From DAMCZI01 sp032095175 (lineage in GTDB: Bacteria > Bacillota > Clostridia > Clostridiales > Caloramatoraceae), in contig DAMCZI010000005.1 in assembly GCA_032095175.1 (NCBI GenBank), positions 1 through 64,000 on the forward strand: DNA of 64,000 bases, given 5' to 3'. Under the pieces are notes generated by a model. The model was given only the letters and a program-made list of their open reading frames with translations. It had not been told where the DNA came from and did no database searches. Of the stretch, positions 35,793 to 43,908 are shown piece after piece. Position 1 is the first letter of the stretch, and the number at the start of each line of letters is the position of its first letter. The position numbers and the translations under genes are program-made.

Positions 35793-36710
35793 TTAATACT
35801 GTATACTGTTAAGGTACGCTCTTATTGATTCAATATCTTTTTCCACTTGCTTTTTAACCTCATCAAGGTTATTAAATTTATGTACCCCTCTTATATATGA
35901 ATGAACCTCAAGAGCTATTTTTTTGCCATATATATTTTGATTAAAATCAAGTAAAAATGTTTCTATAGTTACATAGCTATGGTCATCAACTGATGGACGC
36001 TGGCCTATATTGGTAAGACCCTGAACTATTTTTTCATCAATTTCTGACAAAGTAGCATATACACCATTATTAGGAATTAGCTTGTTCTTGGGGACTGCAA
36101 GATTTGCTGTAGGCATACCAACAGTTCTTCCTAATGCCTTACCATGAGCAACCTCACCTAACATTGTAAAAGTATGTCCTAAAAATTTATTAGCTCTATC
36201 AAGAAGACCTTCACTAAATGCTTTATGTATACTTTCAGATGTAATGGCTTCACCATCTTCCTTGACTGTTTCTACACAAATAACATCATAACCGTATTTT
36301 GGAGCTAGTTTTTTAAGAGTTTCTATATCACCACTTTTAGCTTTACCAAATCTACAGTTTTCACCTGCTGCTATTACCTTTACTCCAAGCTTATCAACCA
36401 AAATATCCTTTATAAATGCTTCAGGCTCCATATCAGCTATTTCTGCAGTAAAGGGATAAGAAATCATTACCTGGGGAGCATTTTCACCCAAAATAATTTG
36501 CTTTTCTTCTTCTGTATATATAACGTTATTAACTCCAAAAATATCAGTAGGATTATAATCAAAGCTTAATACAACAGATGTAAGGTTTTTGTCCTCCTGT
36601 TCAATAAGCTTATCAATAACAGCACGGTGTCCTCTGTGCATTCCATCAAATTGTCCAAATGCAACGCATGTATTATTCATCTTAAAATCTTTACCATAAA
36701 TATACTTCAT
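35793..36710 (-). CDS. ribF: Bifunctional riboflavin kinase/FAD synthetase (RibF) paralogue
   Basis: A 305-residue two-domain flavin enzyme. The N-terminal adenylyltransferase opens VAFGQFDGMHRGHRAVI, where most RibF have GNFDGVHLGH. AAGENCRFGKAKSGD near residue 110 is the flavin-binding loop. The C-terminal kinase keeps HGKALGRTVGMPTANL near 192 and NIGQRPSVDD near 240. Both activities look intact. RibF is usually beside truB or rpsO; here it sits between two APC permeases inside a catabolic operon, so it is probably a second copy dedicated to this pathway. It could supply FMN or FAD, or phosphorylate a flavin-like substrate. There is no FMN riboswitch directly upstream. Confidence 0.88.
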   Translation of the reverse strand: MKYIYGKDFKMNNTCVAFGQFDGMHRGHRAVIDKLIEQEDKNLTSVVLSFDYNPTDIFGVNNVIYTEEEKQIILGENAPQVMISYPFTAEIADMEPEAFIKDILVDKLGVKVIAAGENCRFGKAKSGDIETLKKLAPKYGYDVICVETVKEDGEAITSESIHKAFSEGLLDRANKFLGHTFTMLGEVAHGKALGRTVGMPTANLAVPKNKLIPNNGVYATLSEIDEKIVQGLTNIGQRPSVDDHSYVTIETFLLDFNQNIYGKKIALEVHSYIRGVHKFNNLDEVKKQVEKDIESIRAYLNSIQY

Positions 36711-36786
36711 TTTAATTCTCCCCTTTTAATTAAAAATCCCTATTTTTTAGTACAAAGGGAGAGACATCTCCCTTTTCTACATATCT

Positions 36787-38166
36787 TTATTTTGTAATAG
36801 TACACTTATCTTCTTTTTTGCTCATTTTAGAAAGAGCGATCATAAGAATAACTACACCTACCAAATACCAAGCAGCAGTATAATACCATAATGAAGAACC
36901 ACCTATAATGCCAGGTATGTATGATGCAACGATTATAATAAGTGTAACAACAGGAAGTGTAGAACCACCAGGTGCACGATAGTTTCCTTCAATATATGCA
37001 TTTTTTTTACGTGCAACAAGTAATGAAATACAGTTAATCGAAATGGTAATTGCCGCAAACAATGAACCTAAGTTTACTATTTCAGCTGTAAATTGTGGGA
37101 AGCATGATATTATAATGCTTATAATAGTAACAACAATAGTAGCTGTAAGAGGGGTTCCTGTTTTGTCTTCTATCTTAGCAAGGGACTTTGGAAGTAAACC
37201 ACTCTCTGCAGTAGCTGCAATTGCTCTTGAAGTAATTGCAATCAGAACAAGCATTGTTGTAAGTAATGCCAAGGTTGCAGAAATAGATATTATCTTAGAA
37301 AGCCAAGGGAATGCAGTTAGCTTGGTAAATGCCGCAGCATAAAGAGGAATAAAACGCATGCCAGGATTTTTAGCAAGGAAACCAGCTGTTATAAGTCCAA
37401 CAGTTACAAGAATGGTCATAACATATAAAACAATAACTATCCCCATAGCTATAGAAATTGATTTAGGTACATTTTTATTAGGATCCCTAACTTCTGAAAC
37501 CATGAATGCGATAGCAACTATAGAACCATATGCTACCATTGCATTAGGAACAGCATTAAGGAAGCCCATTGAACCCTTTGCACCCTGTGTAAAGAAAGGA
37601 GTAAGAAGAGACGCATCCCAATTTCCTCCGAACAATCCAACAGCTATAAATACCAGCATGGTAATTACAAGTAAAGAAACTAAAATAGTATTTGCTTTTC
37701 CTGCAACGCTAACCTTAAGTGTATTAAGGATACAGCAAAATACACAGGCAGCTATTGCCAGTGGAATTTGCATACCTTTAAATATTGGGAAACCAACACT
37801 TAAGTAGGTTGCTACATATATGGCAGCAAAAGCAATGCCAACCACATTTGCATTTATATATCCCCAAACGGAAATCCAACCCCAAATTTTGCCCTGTTTT
37901 TCTGTCTTGCCAAGGGATTTTGCAGGGAATACAAATACACCACCTGATTTTGGAAAAATAGTGGAAAGCTCGGCCACTTGAAGGCCGTACATAAACATAA
38001 CTACTGCAGCTATTATCCATGATATGATAGCAGATGGACCGGCATCATATATTGTCAGTCCTGAAAGAGAGAAAATTGCGCTGCCAATCATACCACCAAC
38101 AATGATGGTAACGCAGGCAACTAAACCAAGAGAACCTTGTTTACTGTCACTTTTTATACTTGACAT
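36787..38166 (-). CDS. APC-family amino acid/amine permease
   Basis: Membrane transporter of 459 residues, about 12 helices. IIVGGMIGSAIFSLSGLTIYDAGPSA opens helix 1, and VAELSTIFPKSGGVFVFPAKSLG follows. VSEVRDPNKNVPKSI near 225 is the loop after helix 6. It is the first gene of the operon leading to the GrdB/GrdE-like pair. The regulator stop lies about 100 bases upstream, separated by a candidate promoter region with TTGTTA half-sites. The substrate is probably an amino acid or amine; two permeases in one operon may handle substrate and product. Confidence 0.88.
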   Translation of the reverse strand: MSSIKSDSKQGSLGLVACVTIIVGGMIGSAIFSLSGLTIYDAGPSAIISWIIAAVVMFMYGLQVAELSTIFPKSGGVFVFPAKSLGKTEKQGKIWGWISVWGYINANVVGIAFAAIYVATYLSVGFPIFKGMQIPLAIAACVFCCILNTLKVSVAGKANTILVSLLVITMLVFIAVGLFGGNWDASLLTPFFTQGAKGSMGFLNAVPNAMVAYGSIVAIAFMVSEVRDPNKNVPKSISIAMGIVIVLYVMTILVTVGLITAGFLAKNPGMRFIPLYAAAFTKLTAFPWLSKIISISATLALLTTMLVLIAITSRAIAATAESGLLPKSLAKIEDKTGTPLTATIVVTIISIIISCFPQFTAEIVNLGSLFAAITISINCISLLVARKKNAYIEGNYRAPGGSTLPVVTLIIIVASYIPGIIGGSSLWYYTAAWYLVGVVILMIALSKMSKKEDKCTITK

Positions 38167-38188
38167 TAATAAACCCCCCTCTTTGCTT

Positions 38189-38234
38189 GTTTGTTAATAG
38201 CATAACTTAGGTTGCGTAATATGCTGTAACAAAC
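38189..38234 (-). promoter_or_regulatory. Inverted TTGTTA half-sites upstream of the permease/grd operon
   Basis: GTTTGTTAATAGCATA and TATGCTGTAACAAAC form a spaced inverted repeat. The half-site TTGTTA also occurs in the promoters at 39237 and 41460. A TTGTTA-17-TAAGTT arrangement on the minus strand could be the promoter. Confidence 0.45.
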
Positions 38235-38269
38235 GAAAAACGAGAGTAATTAATGTTAATGCAATTTTA

Positions 38270-39217
38270 TTAGATGTTATCTTGACTTAATAATTGAGCA
38301 GTTTCAAAATCAGTAACTAACGAATTTATATATCCACCTTTTAATGCGCCAAGTATTGCAGGAATTTTAGATTTTGACCCTGCAATTCCTATACGAGTAG
38401 GTATTTTCAAAAAATCCTCCAGTTCAACAGCAATAACTCGCTTATTAAGCGGAGCTTCTATTGTCTGTCCGTTAATATCAAAAAAATGCGTACATACTTC
38501 ACCCACTGCTTTTTTATCAATAAAATATTCATAATCCTCATCTTCCATTGTAGGTATAATCTGCTTACGTGTTGCATCTCCTATACCTACTACAGCGATT
38601 GTACAAGCCTTTATAACGCTATATGCTTCATAGAAAAAAGGCTCATTCATTATAGCACTGCGCAGTTCAGGACTATTTACCACAACAGGAGCATAAAGCA
38701 CAGTGGATGCGGCATTCATTTTTTCACTAAAACGGTGAACTATATCATCAGCACCTACCTTTGTTTGCTGACTATTCCAACCTCCCATAAGTTGTGCAGC
38801 GGTAATATTACTATTTCTTATAACGGGCATGTTGTCTACTAGTGCAGATATACTTCTTCCTCTAGAAAATCCTATAACATCCCCATTACTAATAATTCCT
38901 GACAAATATTCAGCGGCAATCCTGCCTACTTCGTTATATATATTTTCCTCTGATGCATTACCCGAGATACGTACAGCTTTAAGATCATATTTTTTTTCAA
39001 GCTCTGCCTCTAAAGCTAAATATGTATCATCAACGCCTCCAATGCTAATACGAACAATACCTAGCTCTACACATTTGCTAAGCATTCTGTTAACACGCTG
39101 GCGTGACATATTCATTTTTTTCGCAATCTCTTCCTGGGTAAGCCCAGCCTTATAGTAATAATTTGCTACTCTTATGTAATCCAGTTGTGAATCTTCTGAA
39201 ATATTATCGTTAATCAC
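38270..39217 (-). CDS. SorC/DeoR-type sugar-binding transcriptional regulator
   Basis: A 315-residue regulator with an N-terminal helix-turn-helix (GLTQEEIAKKMNMSRQRVNRML, residues about 28-50) and a C-terminal SorC effector domain. The latter shows GDVIGFSRGRSISALV near 115 and VVGIGDATRKQ near 215, followed by FFDINGQTIEAPLNKRVIAVELEDF. Such proteins bind phosphorylated sugars as tetramers. It lies between the MDR-dehydrogenase/aldolase pair and the permease/grd operon, all on one strand, so it most likely controls both. The start is probably GTG with GGAGTGG upstream. Confidence 0.85.
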   Translation of the reverse strand: MINDNISEDSQLDYIRVANYYYKAGLTQEEIAKKMNMSRQRVNRMLSKCVELGIVRISIGGVDDTYLALEAELEKKYDLKAVRISGNASEENIYNEVGRIAAEYLSGIISNGDVIGFSRGRSISALVDNMPVIRNSNITAAQLMGGWNSQQTKVGADDIVHRFSEKMNAASTVLYAPVVVNSPELRSAIMNEPFFYEAYSVIKACTIAVVGIGDATRKQIIPTMEDEDYEYFIDKKAVGEVCTHFFDINGQTIEAPLNKRVIAVELEDFLKIPTRIGIAGSKSKIPAILGALKGGYINSLVTDFETAQLLSQDNI

Positions 39218-39236
39218 TTATTTATTCCACTCCATC

Positions 39237-39265
39237 TATAAATATTACATTAACAATTATCTCAA
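39237..39265 (-). promoter_or_regulatory. Promoter of the SorC-family regulator gene
   Basis: On the minus strand TTGAGA and TTTATA are spaced by 17 bases. The spacer contains TTGTTAATGTAA, similar to the operator at 41493, which suggests autoregulation. Confidence 0.5.
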
Positions 39266-39328
39266 TTTTCGCTAATAAATGCAAGATGTATATTAAAGCA
39301 CTGAATTCTCTTACATTTATATTGTTAC

Positions 39329-39449
39329 TATATGTTTCGCATAAATGATTCTACATTACTTGACCCTAAACATTTATGCGAAATCATATTCCTTGATTCA
39401 TAAATCGCAATGTACATTATTTAAAATCTTTATTGTGATTTATATAGCA
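39329..39449. repeat. Family C two-hairpin repeat (best-preserved copy)
   Basis: First stem TTTCGCATAAATG / CATTTATGCGAAA is perfect over 13 pairs. The spacer is TCATATTCCTTGATTC. The second stem is ATAAATCGCAAT / ATTGTGATTTAT. It fills the gap between the regulator promoter and the dehydrogenase stop. Confidence 0.9.
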
Positions 39450-39505
39450 TATGTTTGCTATAATATGTTAATTTGGGTTGGACAAATTTTAAATCACTAA
39501 AACCA

Positions 39506-40543
39506 TTACTTCCCGCACTTTACCAATATTCTATAAGTAGATGGGTCAATAGCCTTTTCAAATGCCTTATTTATATCCTTTAATGGTACAGTATCAGAAA
39601 TAAGCTGAGATACATCAATAAGCCTATTTGATAATAATCTAGTTGCAGCTAGGAAATCAGCATTACCTGGATTAACTGATCCTGTAATTATCATTTCGCT
39701 TGAGTGTACCTTGTTTACACTAAGTTCTATTGGTTTATCTGGATGGAAGGAAGTATACATTACAGCTCTTCCAAGCTTTCCTGTCATTGCTATACTATCA
39801 GCAGCAATACTGGATATTGCCACAGTACAGAAGACAACATCTGCCCCGCGTCCCTCAGTAAGCTCCTTTACCTTTTCAACAGCATTTTCCTTCTTTGAGT
39901 TAATAACTATATCTGCTCCAAGCTTTTTAGCCACCTCAAGTCTTGCATCATCCACTTCACAAGCAATTACACGTGCACCTCTGAGCTTTGCAAGCTGTAT
40001 ATGGAATGCACCCATAATTCCTACACCGATAACAACAACATCATCACCTAACTTAATGTTTGCGTTATTAACACTATGCACGCAGCATGCCAATGGTTCT
40101 GTTAATGCAGCATGTGAAAGATCAACATCATCTGCCATTTTGAATATGCACTTAGCATCTAACAGCATATATTCAGCAAATCCTCCAGGTCCAATAAATC
40201 CTTCATGTGTAGCAGCCTTAAAGGAAATAACACACTGATTTTCATGTCCGCTTCTGCAGTAATAGCACTCACCGCAGGATGTAAGTAAACGTATTGCAAC
40301 CTTGTCACCTGGTTTTATATTTTTTACCTCTTCACCAACTGCCTCAACTATTCCAGCGGCTTCATGTCCACCTGCAAAGGGATATCTCTGCATAACTCCA
40401 CCATATATTCTCTGTTCTAGAGTACAAATTGCACAAGTATCCACCTTAACAAGCACCTGCTTGCCTTGTGGCTGCTTTAACTCTAGTTCATGTGTTGTAA
40501 GTTCTTTAACACCAGAAATTACACTAACCTTATACTTACTCAT
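39506..40543 (-). CDS. Zinc-dependent MDR alcohol/polyol dehydrogenase
   Basis: A 345-residue medium-chain dehydrogenase. The catalytic zinc ligands fit Cys in CAICTLEQR near residue 38 and GHEAAG near 59. The structural zinc cysteines are in CGECYYCRSGHENQC near 91-105. The Rossmann motif VVIGVGIMGAFHIQLAKLRGA lies near 170. It probably oxidises a secondary alcohol on a sugar or polyol, giving the ketone that the aldolase 21 bases upstream can cleave. It is a clear relative of 57283-58308: both have C-T-x-E-Q at the catalytic Cys and an adjacent DhnA-type aldolase. Confidence 0.87.
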   Translation of the reverse strand: MSKYKVSVISGVKELTTHELELKQPQGKQVLVKVDTCAICTLEQRIYGGVMQRYPFAGGHEAAGIVEAVGEEVKNIKPGDKVAIRLLTSCGECYYCRSGHENQCVISFKAATHEGFIGPGGFAEYMLLDAKCIFKMADDVDLSHAALTEPLACCVHSVNNANIKLGDDVVVIGVGIMGAFHIQLAKLRGARVIACEVDDARLEVAKKLGADIVINSKKENAVEKVKELTEGRGADVVFCTVAISSIAADSIAMTGKLGRAVMYTSFHPDKPIELSVNKVHSSEMIITGSVNPGNADFLAATRLLSNRLIDVSQLISDTVPLKDINKAFEKAIDPSTYRILVKCGK

Positions 40544-40564
40544 ATATTATTCCTTCTCTCTATA

Positions 40565-41365
40565 TTAGAATAATGGATTTAACTCTTTAAGTGCAGCATC
40601 TACACTGCAATCTTCATGGATAAGCTTTGCTATTGCAGCTGCATATCTTGCTGGATTTTCATGTCCCCATATATTACGTCCCATGGCAACACCAGCGCCC
40701 CCTGCTTCCATAGCATCCTTAATTTCCTGTAAAAGCTGGCGTTCTGGAACCTTCTTTGAACCACCGAGGATTACAACTGGAGCATATACACTCTCAGTTA
40801 ATTCCTTAAAGCTCTCCTGATCTCCAGTGTATTCTGTTTTGATTATATCAGCGCCAAGCTCGGCACTCTGTCTGCAAGCAAACATTATATTTGCAGGAGT
40901 TCTTGAATCCTCTCCTCCTTCAAAGCCCCTTGGAAGTGCTTCAGAAGTTACAGGAATATTCCATTTATGTGCCTCTAATATATTTCTTGAAAGAGCACTA
41001 AGAATTTCATTTTCAAATTTGGAACCAGGGAATCCCATTGTTATTATAGAGTCTGCAGCTAATCTTAGAGCATCTTCTGCTGTTGCAACAGTCTGAAGTG
41101 GCTTAGAACGGTCCCCTAAGAAAGAAACTCCACCATCAATACGAAGAATTATTCCTTTTCCTAAGAAATCATCAGCGAATTTATCAGCCATACCTACTGT
41201 TGATAAAAAGGCATCTGCTCCTGCTTTTGCAACTTCCCTTATAATCTTTCCTGGATATTTCATGGCAGGTAGTACATTAAAATTTGATCCGTGATCCATT
41301 GCCATAATAAATGTTTTCTTATCTGGTCTGAAAATGTGGTTCATACGATTTGCTATGTTACTCAT
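40565..41365 (-). CDS. DhnA/LsrF-family class I aldolase
   Basis: A 266-residue TIM-barrel aldolase of the DhnA type. IMAMDHGSNFNVLPAM near residue 20 is the conserved active-site strand. The Schiff-base lysine is in GADIIKTEYTGD near 177, and VVILGGSKKVPERQLL near 197 and GVAMGRNIWGHENPA near 230 bind phosphate. Family members cleave or form ketose phosphates, or act as LsrF thiolase. This is the first gene of a two-gene unit with the MDR dehydrogenase. The start follows GGGAGG. It has an excellent promoter and palindromic operator upstream. Confidence 0.85.
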   Translation of the reverse strand: MSNIANRMNHIFRPDKKTFIMAMDHGSNFNVLPAMKYPGKIIREVAKAGADAFLSTVGMADKFADDFLGKGIILRIDGGVSFLGDRSKPLQTVATAEDALRLAADSIITMGFPGSKFENEILSALSRNILEAHKWNIPVTSEALPRGFEGGEDSRTPANIMFACRQSAELGADIIKTEYTGDQESFKELTESVYAPVVILGGSKKVPERQLLQEIKDAMEAGGAGVAMGRNIWGHENPARYAAAIAKLIHEDCSVDAALKELNPLF

Positions 41366-41459
41366 AAACTAAAACCTCCCATTATATTAATTTGATATGT
41401 TATAAAATTTTCTATGTTACATTTGCTCACCCGGTGATTTTTTGTAATGCTTTAAATAG
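41366..41459. other. Leader of the aldolase-dehydrogenase unit
   Basis: About 95 bases of untranslated leader. The arm 41401-41425 pairs with 41499-41524, the region of the operator, and contains a second copy of the half-site (CAAATGTAACA on the minus strand). TCACCCGGTGA near 41427-41437 is a small palindrome. Confidence 0.5.
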
Positions 41460-41510
41460 ATATTAGCACCCTGTTGAGCATTAGTCAACCCATTGTTACA
41501 AATGTAACAA
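41460..41510 (-). promoter_or_regulatory. Sigma-A promoter and palindromic operator of the aldolase unit
   Basis: On the minus strand TTGACT and TAATAT are spaced by exactly 17 bases (41460-41488). Five bases upstream of the -35 lies the near-perfect palindrome TTGTTACATTTGTAACAA (41493-41510). The SorC regulator is the obvious candidate binder; similarity to Rex-type TTGTTA...TAACAA sites is also noted. Confidence 0.65.
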
Positions 41511-41593
41511 TGAAAATTTAAAATATTCAAATAATTTCTAGGAGAATCTAGCTACCTTTGATAAAGATAATGAGAGAATTACAGTTAATACAT

Positions 41594-41634
41594 AAAAATA
41601 TCACCCTCATATTCATAATATGCAGGGTGATATC
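41594..41634 (-). terminator. Family D hairpin downstream of the transglutaminase gene
   Basis: ATATCACCCTCATATT / AATATGCAGGGTGATAT with a short loop, followed on the minus strand by TTTTTATG. Same type as 15684 and 29943. Confidence 0.65.
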
Positions 41635-41668
41635 ATATACTTAATTCACTTTATTAATTAAAATTTAT

Positions 41669-41800
41669 TTACTTATGTGTGAAAGCTTTATCAAACCTTT
41701 CCTCTATAAATGCTCCAGATTCCCTATTGCATCCTTCCAGTCATCATTGCCAACATATAAAAATTCTAAGGTGTATTTTGTATCTCCTATATTTTTAGTA
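41669..41800 (-). pseudogene. Decayed, frameshifted C-terminal tail of the transglutaminase gene
   Basis: Past the stop of the upstream gene, another frame reads NDTKNIGDTKYTLEFLYVGN then DDWKDAIGNLEH. A further frame change gives IEERFDKAFTHK and a stop at 41669. Codon choice looks coding and the hairpin terminator lies only 35 bases further on. I infer that the protein was once about 44 residues longer. Confidence 0.4.
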
Positions 41801-43219
41801 TCATTTTCCCTGATACCTATACTTAACTGAATCACATACAGGGTATTTGCTTCTATCCCACTTATGATCCTTTGACATTTCATCATCTGTTAAATTGAAA
41901 TAATCAAACCTTAGAACATCTTTTCTAATACCGTTTTCAGTATAGATTGGGTCATCCCAGGTTGTATCTACATGGTAATAGTCTCCCTCTATTTTGACTA
42001 GATTCCATGCATGGAGAACACCATCTCCATAGCCTGAAACAATAATAGATTCAACTCCAGCAAGATTTAAAAGCTTTTTCATGGCAAGTGCATAACTCTG
42101 GCAAACTCCAACTCCTTTTACCAGAACCCCATAGGAAGTAAAGGATTCAGGAGGTACAGTACCTTTTTTAGAGTTTTCGTAATCATATTTTGCATTGTTA
42201 ATTATATAGTTGTGTATTGACAGTTCCTTCTCAAAATCCGTCATATCTGGTTTAATAATTGATTTAATTATATCATCTGCCTTTTTATTAACCTCTACCC
42301 TCTGCTGAACAACTTTATCCTTTGCATATTTATAATCAAAAGTAATGCTTATACTGCTAATACTACCTTCTGTGATTGCCTGTACCTTATGCCCCTTTAG
42401 ATAATCTATATCTAAATCCTCATCAAGCACTTCATTTATAACCTTACTTATTGCATTAAAAATATCCTGATGGTTGTTATTTAAATAATTATCTTCAATG
42501 CTTATATTTATAACAGGTATACAATTATAAATACTGTCCTTTATTACTTTGTACAAATCATCATAGCTTTTAGCATTTGTACTTGAAACAGTGCTGCCCT
42601 TTGTTTCATCCTTATAGGTTATGCTGTACTCCAATAGCAATTCATTAACCTTTGGAAATCCACTTTGACGAATTACAATATTGTTTATTTTGCTGTTTGC
42701 TGGTAATTTTTTATTTAAGTCTTCTTTAACTCTAAGTTTATTTTTTATAATAACAGTATTATTAGCCTTTATTTTTACCCTAACCTTATTCTTTTTGCTT
42801 TTCGCTGCATTTTCAACTACCTTAAGCAGTTGGTTATAATCCTTTGCAGTTCCATCTACAGCTATGTATTTTAGCTGAATATTTAATGTTCTATCCTTAC
42901 TTCCCTTTGTTCCTGTTATTTTTGCATTATATGAGGATACAGTATATTTTAATTCAAAGCTGCTTTCTAAAACCTGCTTTACAGCTTTATCAATGTTATA
43001 TATAGATTGATTGTAGTTCTTTATATATACTGATACCTGAGATTTTTTCAGTGTTATTCCTTTTTTCAATGCACTATAGAATTGATCGTAATTCCTTACA
43101 GCAGTACTGTTTTTATAAGAAAGTGTTCTATTTTTGTACTCTGCAGCATTAGTATTTAAACAAATCAAGCTTATAGCTATAAGCATTAAAGCTAGCAACC
43201 TAAAAGTTTTTCTCTTCAA
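41801..43219 (-). CDS. Secreted transglutaminase-like cysteine protein
   Basis: A 472-residue exported protein. A signal peptide (RKTFRLLALMLIAISLICLNTNAAEY) is followed by about 300 residues with repeated YDxLYxxIKxxI units (residues about 40-90, 120-170, 215-260), which I do not recognise. The transglutaminase domain follows with Cys in KGVGVCQSYALAMKKLL near 377, His in VLHAWNLVKIEG near 408 and Asp in VDTTWDDPIY near 427. The domain is clearly related to that of 19924-21789. It probably acts on cell-surface protein or wall. I prefer a TTG start at 43219 because AAGGGGTGAT is close upstream and the signal peptide begins there. The C-terminus may be truncated (see 41669). Confidence 0.82.
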   Translation of the reverse strand: MKRKTFRLLALMLIAISLICLNTNAAEYKNRTLSYKNSTAVRNYDQFYSALKKGITLKKSQVSVYIKNYNQSIYNIDKAVKQVLESSFELKYTVSSYNAKITGTKGSKDRTLNIQLKYIAVDGTAKDYNQLLKVVENAAKSKKNKVRVKIKANNTVIIKNKLRVKEDLNKKLPANSKINNIVIRQSGFPKVNELLLEYSITYKDETKGSTVSSTNAKSYDDLYKVIKDSIYNCIPVINISIEDNYLNNNHQDIFNAISKVINEVLDEDLDIDYLKGHKVQAITEGSISSISITFDYKYAKDKVVQQRVEVNKKADDIIKSIIKPDMTDFEKELSIHNYIINNAKYDYENSKKGTVPPESFTSYGVLVKGVGVCQSYALAMKKLLNLAGVESIIVSGYGDGVLHAWNLVKIEGDYYHVDTTWDDPIYTENGIRKDVLRFDYFNLTDDEMSKDHKWDRSKYPVCDSVKYRYQGK

Positions 43220-43324
43220 AGCAATCACCCCTTGTATTTCATATATTGCTAAATACGCTGAATTATTCAAACGATATTGCAATTTACAAATCTTAAAAAT
43301 TATTTTGAGATTCTATACATTCTT

Positions 43325-43372
43325 AATAATAACACTCTGCATTATCACAAAAAATGCAGAGTGTTATTATCA
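43325..43372 (-). terminator. Strong hairpin between coiled-coil and transglutaminase genes
   Basis: AATAACACTCTGCATT and AATGCAGAGTGTTATT form a perfect 16-pair stem. There is no long T-run on either strand, so termination is likely but not certain. It lies 30 bases after the coiled-coil gene. Confidence 0.55.
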
Positions 43373-43404
43373 AGATATAAAAATAAATCAAACACGTATA
43401 GTTT

Positions 43405-43797
43405 CTATTTTACAGATTTCAAATATGCTACATCATAGGTGTTTTGCATTGTTACCTTTTCTACCTTATCAAACTTTTCTTTAAGTTCTTTTACTTCTTT
43501 GGATATATCATTTACAGCCAGTTCAATTACATCCACTTTTTCACTCAAAGGCTTTATTATCTCCACATGTTCCTTCTTATCTTGTTCTATATGTGCCTTT
43601 TGAACCTCTGCAATAATTTTAACATTAGTATCTAGTTTCTCTAACATCACTGCATTTTTATCAATTTTCCCATCCATTTTATCTAGCCTGGAATCCATAT
43701 TATCCAGCCTTGAATCCATTTTATCTAATCTTTCATGTACTGGTTTTAACTTTTCATCTAGCAAATTGCTTAATATATCTAAAACTTCTCTTTCCAT
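43405..43797 (-). CDS. Small coiled-coil protein, hypothetical
   Basis: A 130-residue, highly charged protein with no membrane segment. Residues about 15-50 contain the seven-residue repeat LDKMDSR-LDNMDSR-LDKMDGK, a clear coiled coil, and residues about 80-120 continue with similar helix (VKELKEKFDKVEKV). Related short proteins are common in clostridia and have no established function. AAGGGGAATCATT precedes the ATG. It stands alone between the RDD gene and a hairpin. Confidence 0.7.
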   Translation of the reverse strand: MEREVLDILSNLLDEKLKPVHERLDKMDSRLDNMDSRLDKMDGKIDKNAVMLEKLDTNVKIIAEVQKAHIEQDKKEHVEIIKPLSEKVDVIELAVNDISKEVKELKEKFDKVEKVTMQNTYDVAYLKSVK

Positions 43798-43908
43798 AAT
43801 GATTCCCCTTATAATTTCTTAACATCATTATAGCATTGATTCTATTTTAAGAAAACATGCACATTTTACCATAATTTTGATAAATAATATTAATTAATAA
43901 GCGCTATA

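Noticed and set aside
41704..41886. An independent 60-residue gene overlapping the transglutaminase 3' end
   Set aside because: No ribosome site, and the sequence reads as a shifted continuation of the upstream protein, so it is treated as a decayed tail.
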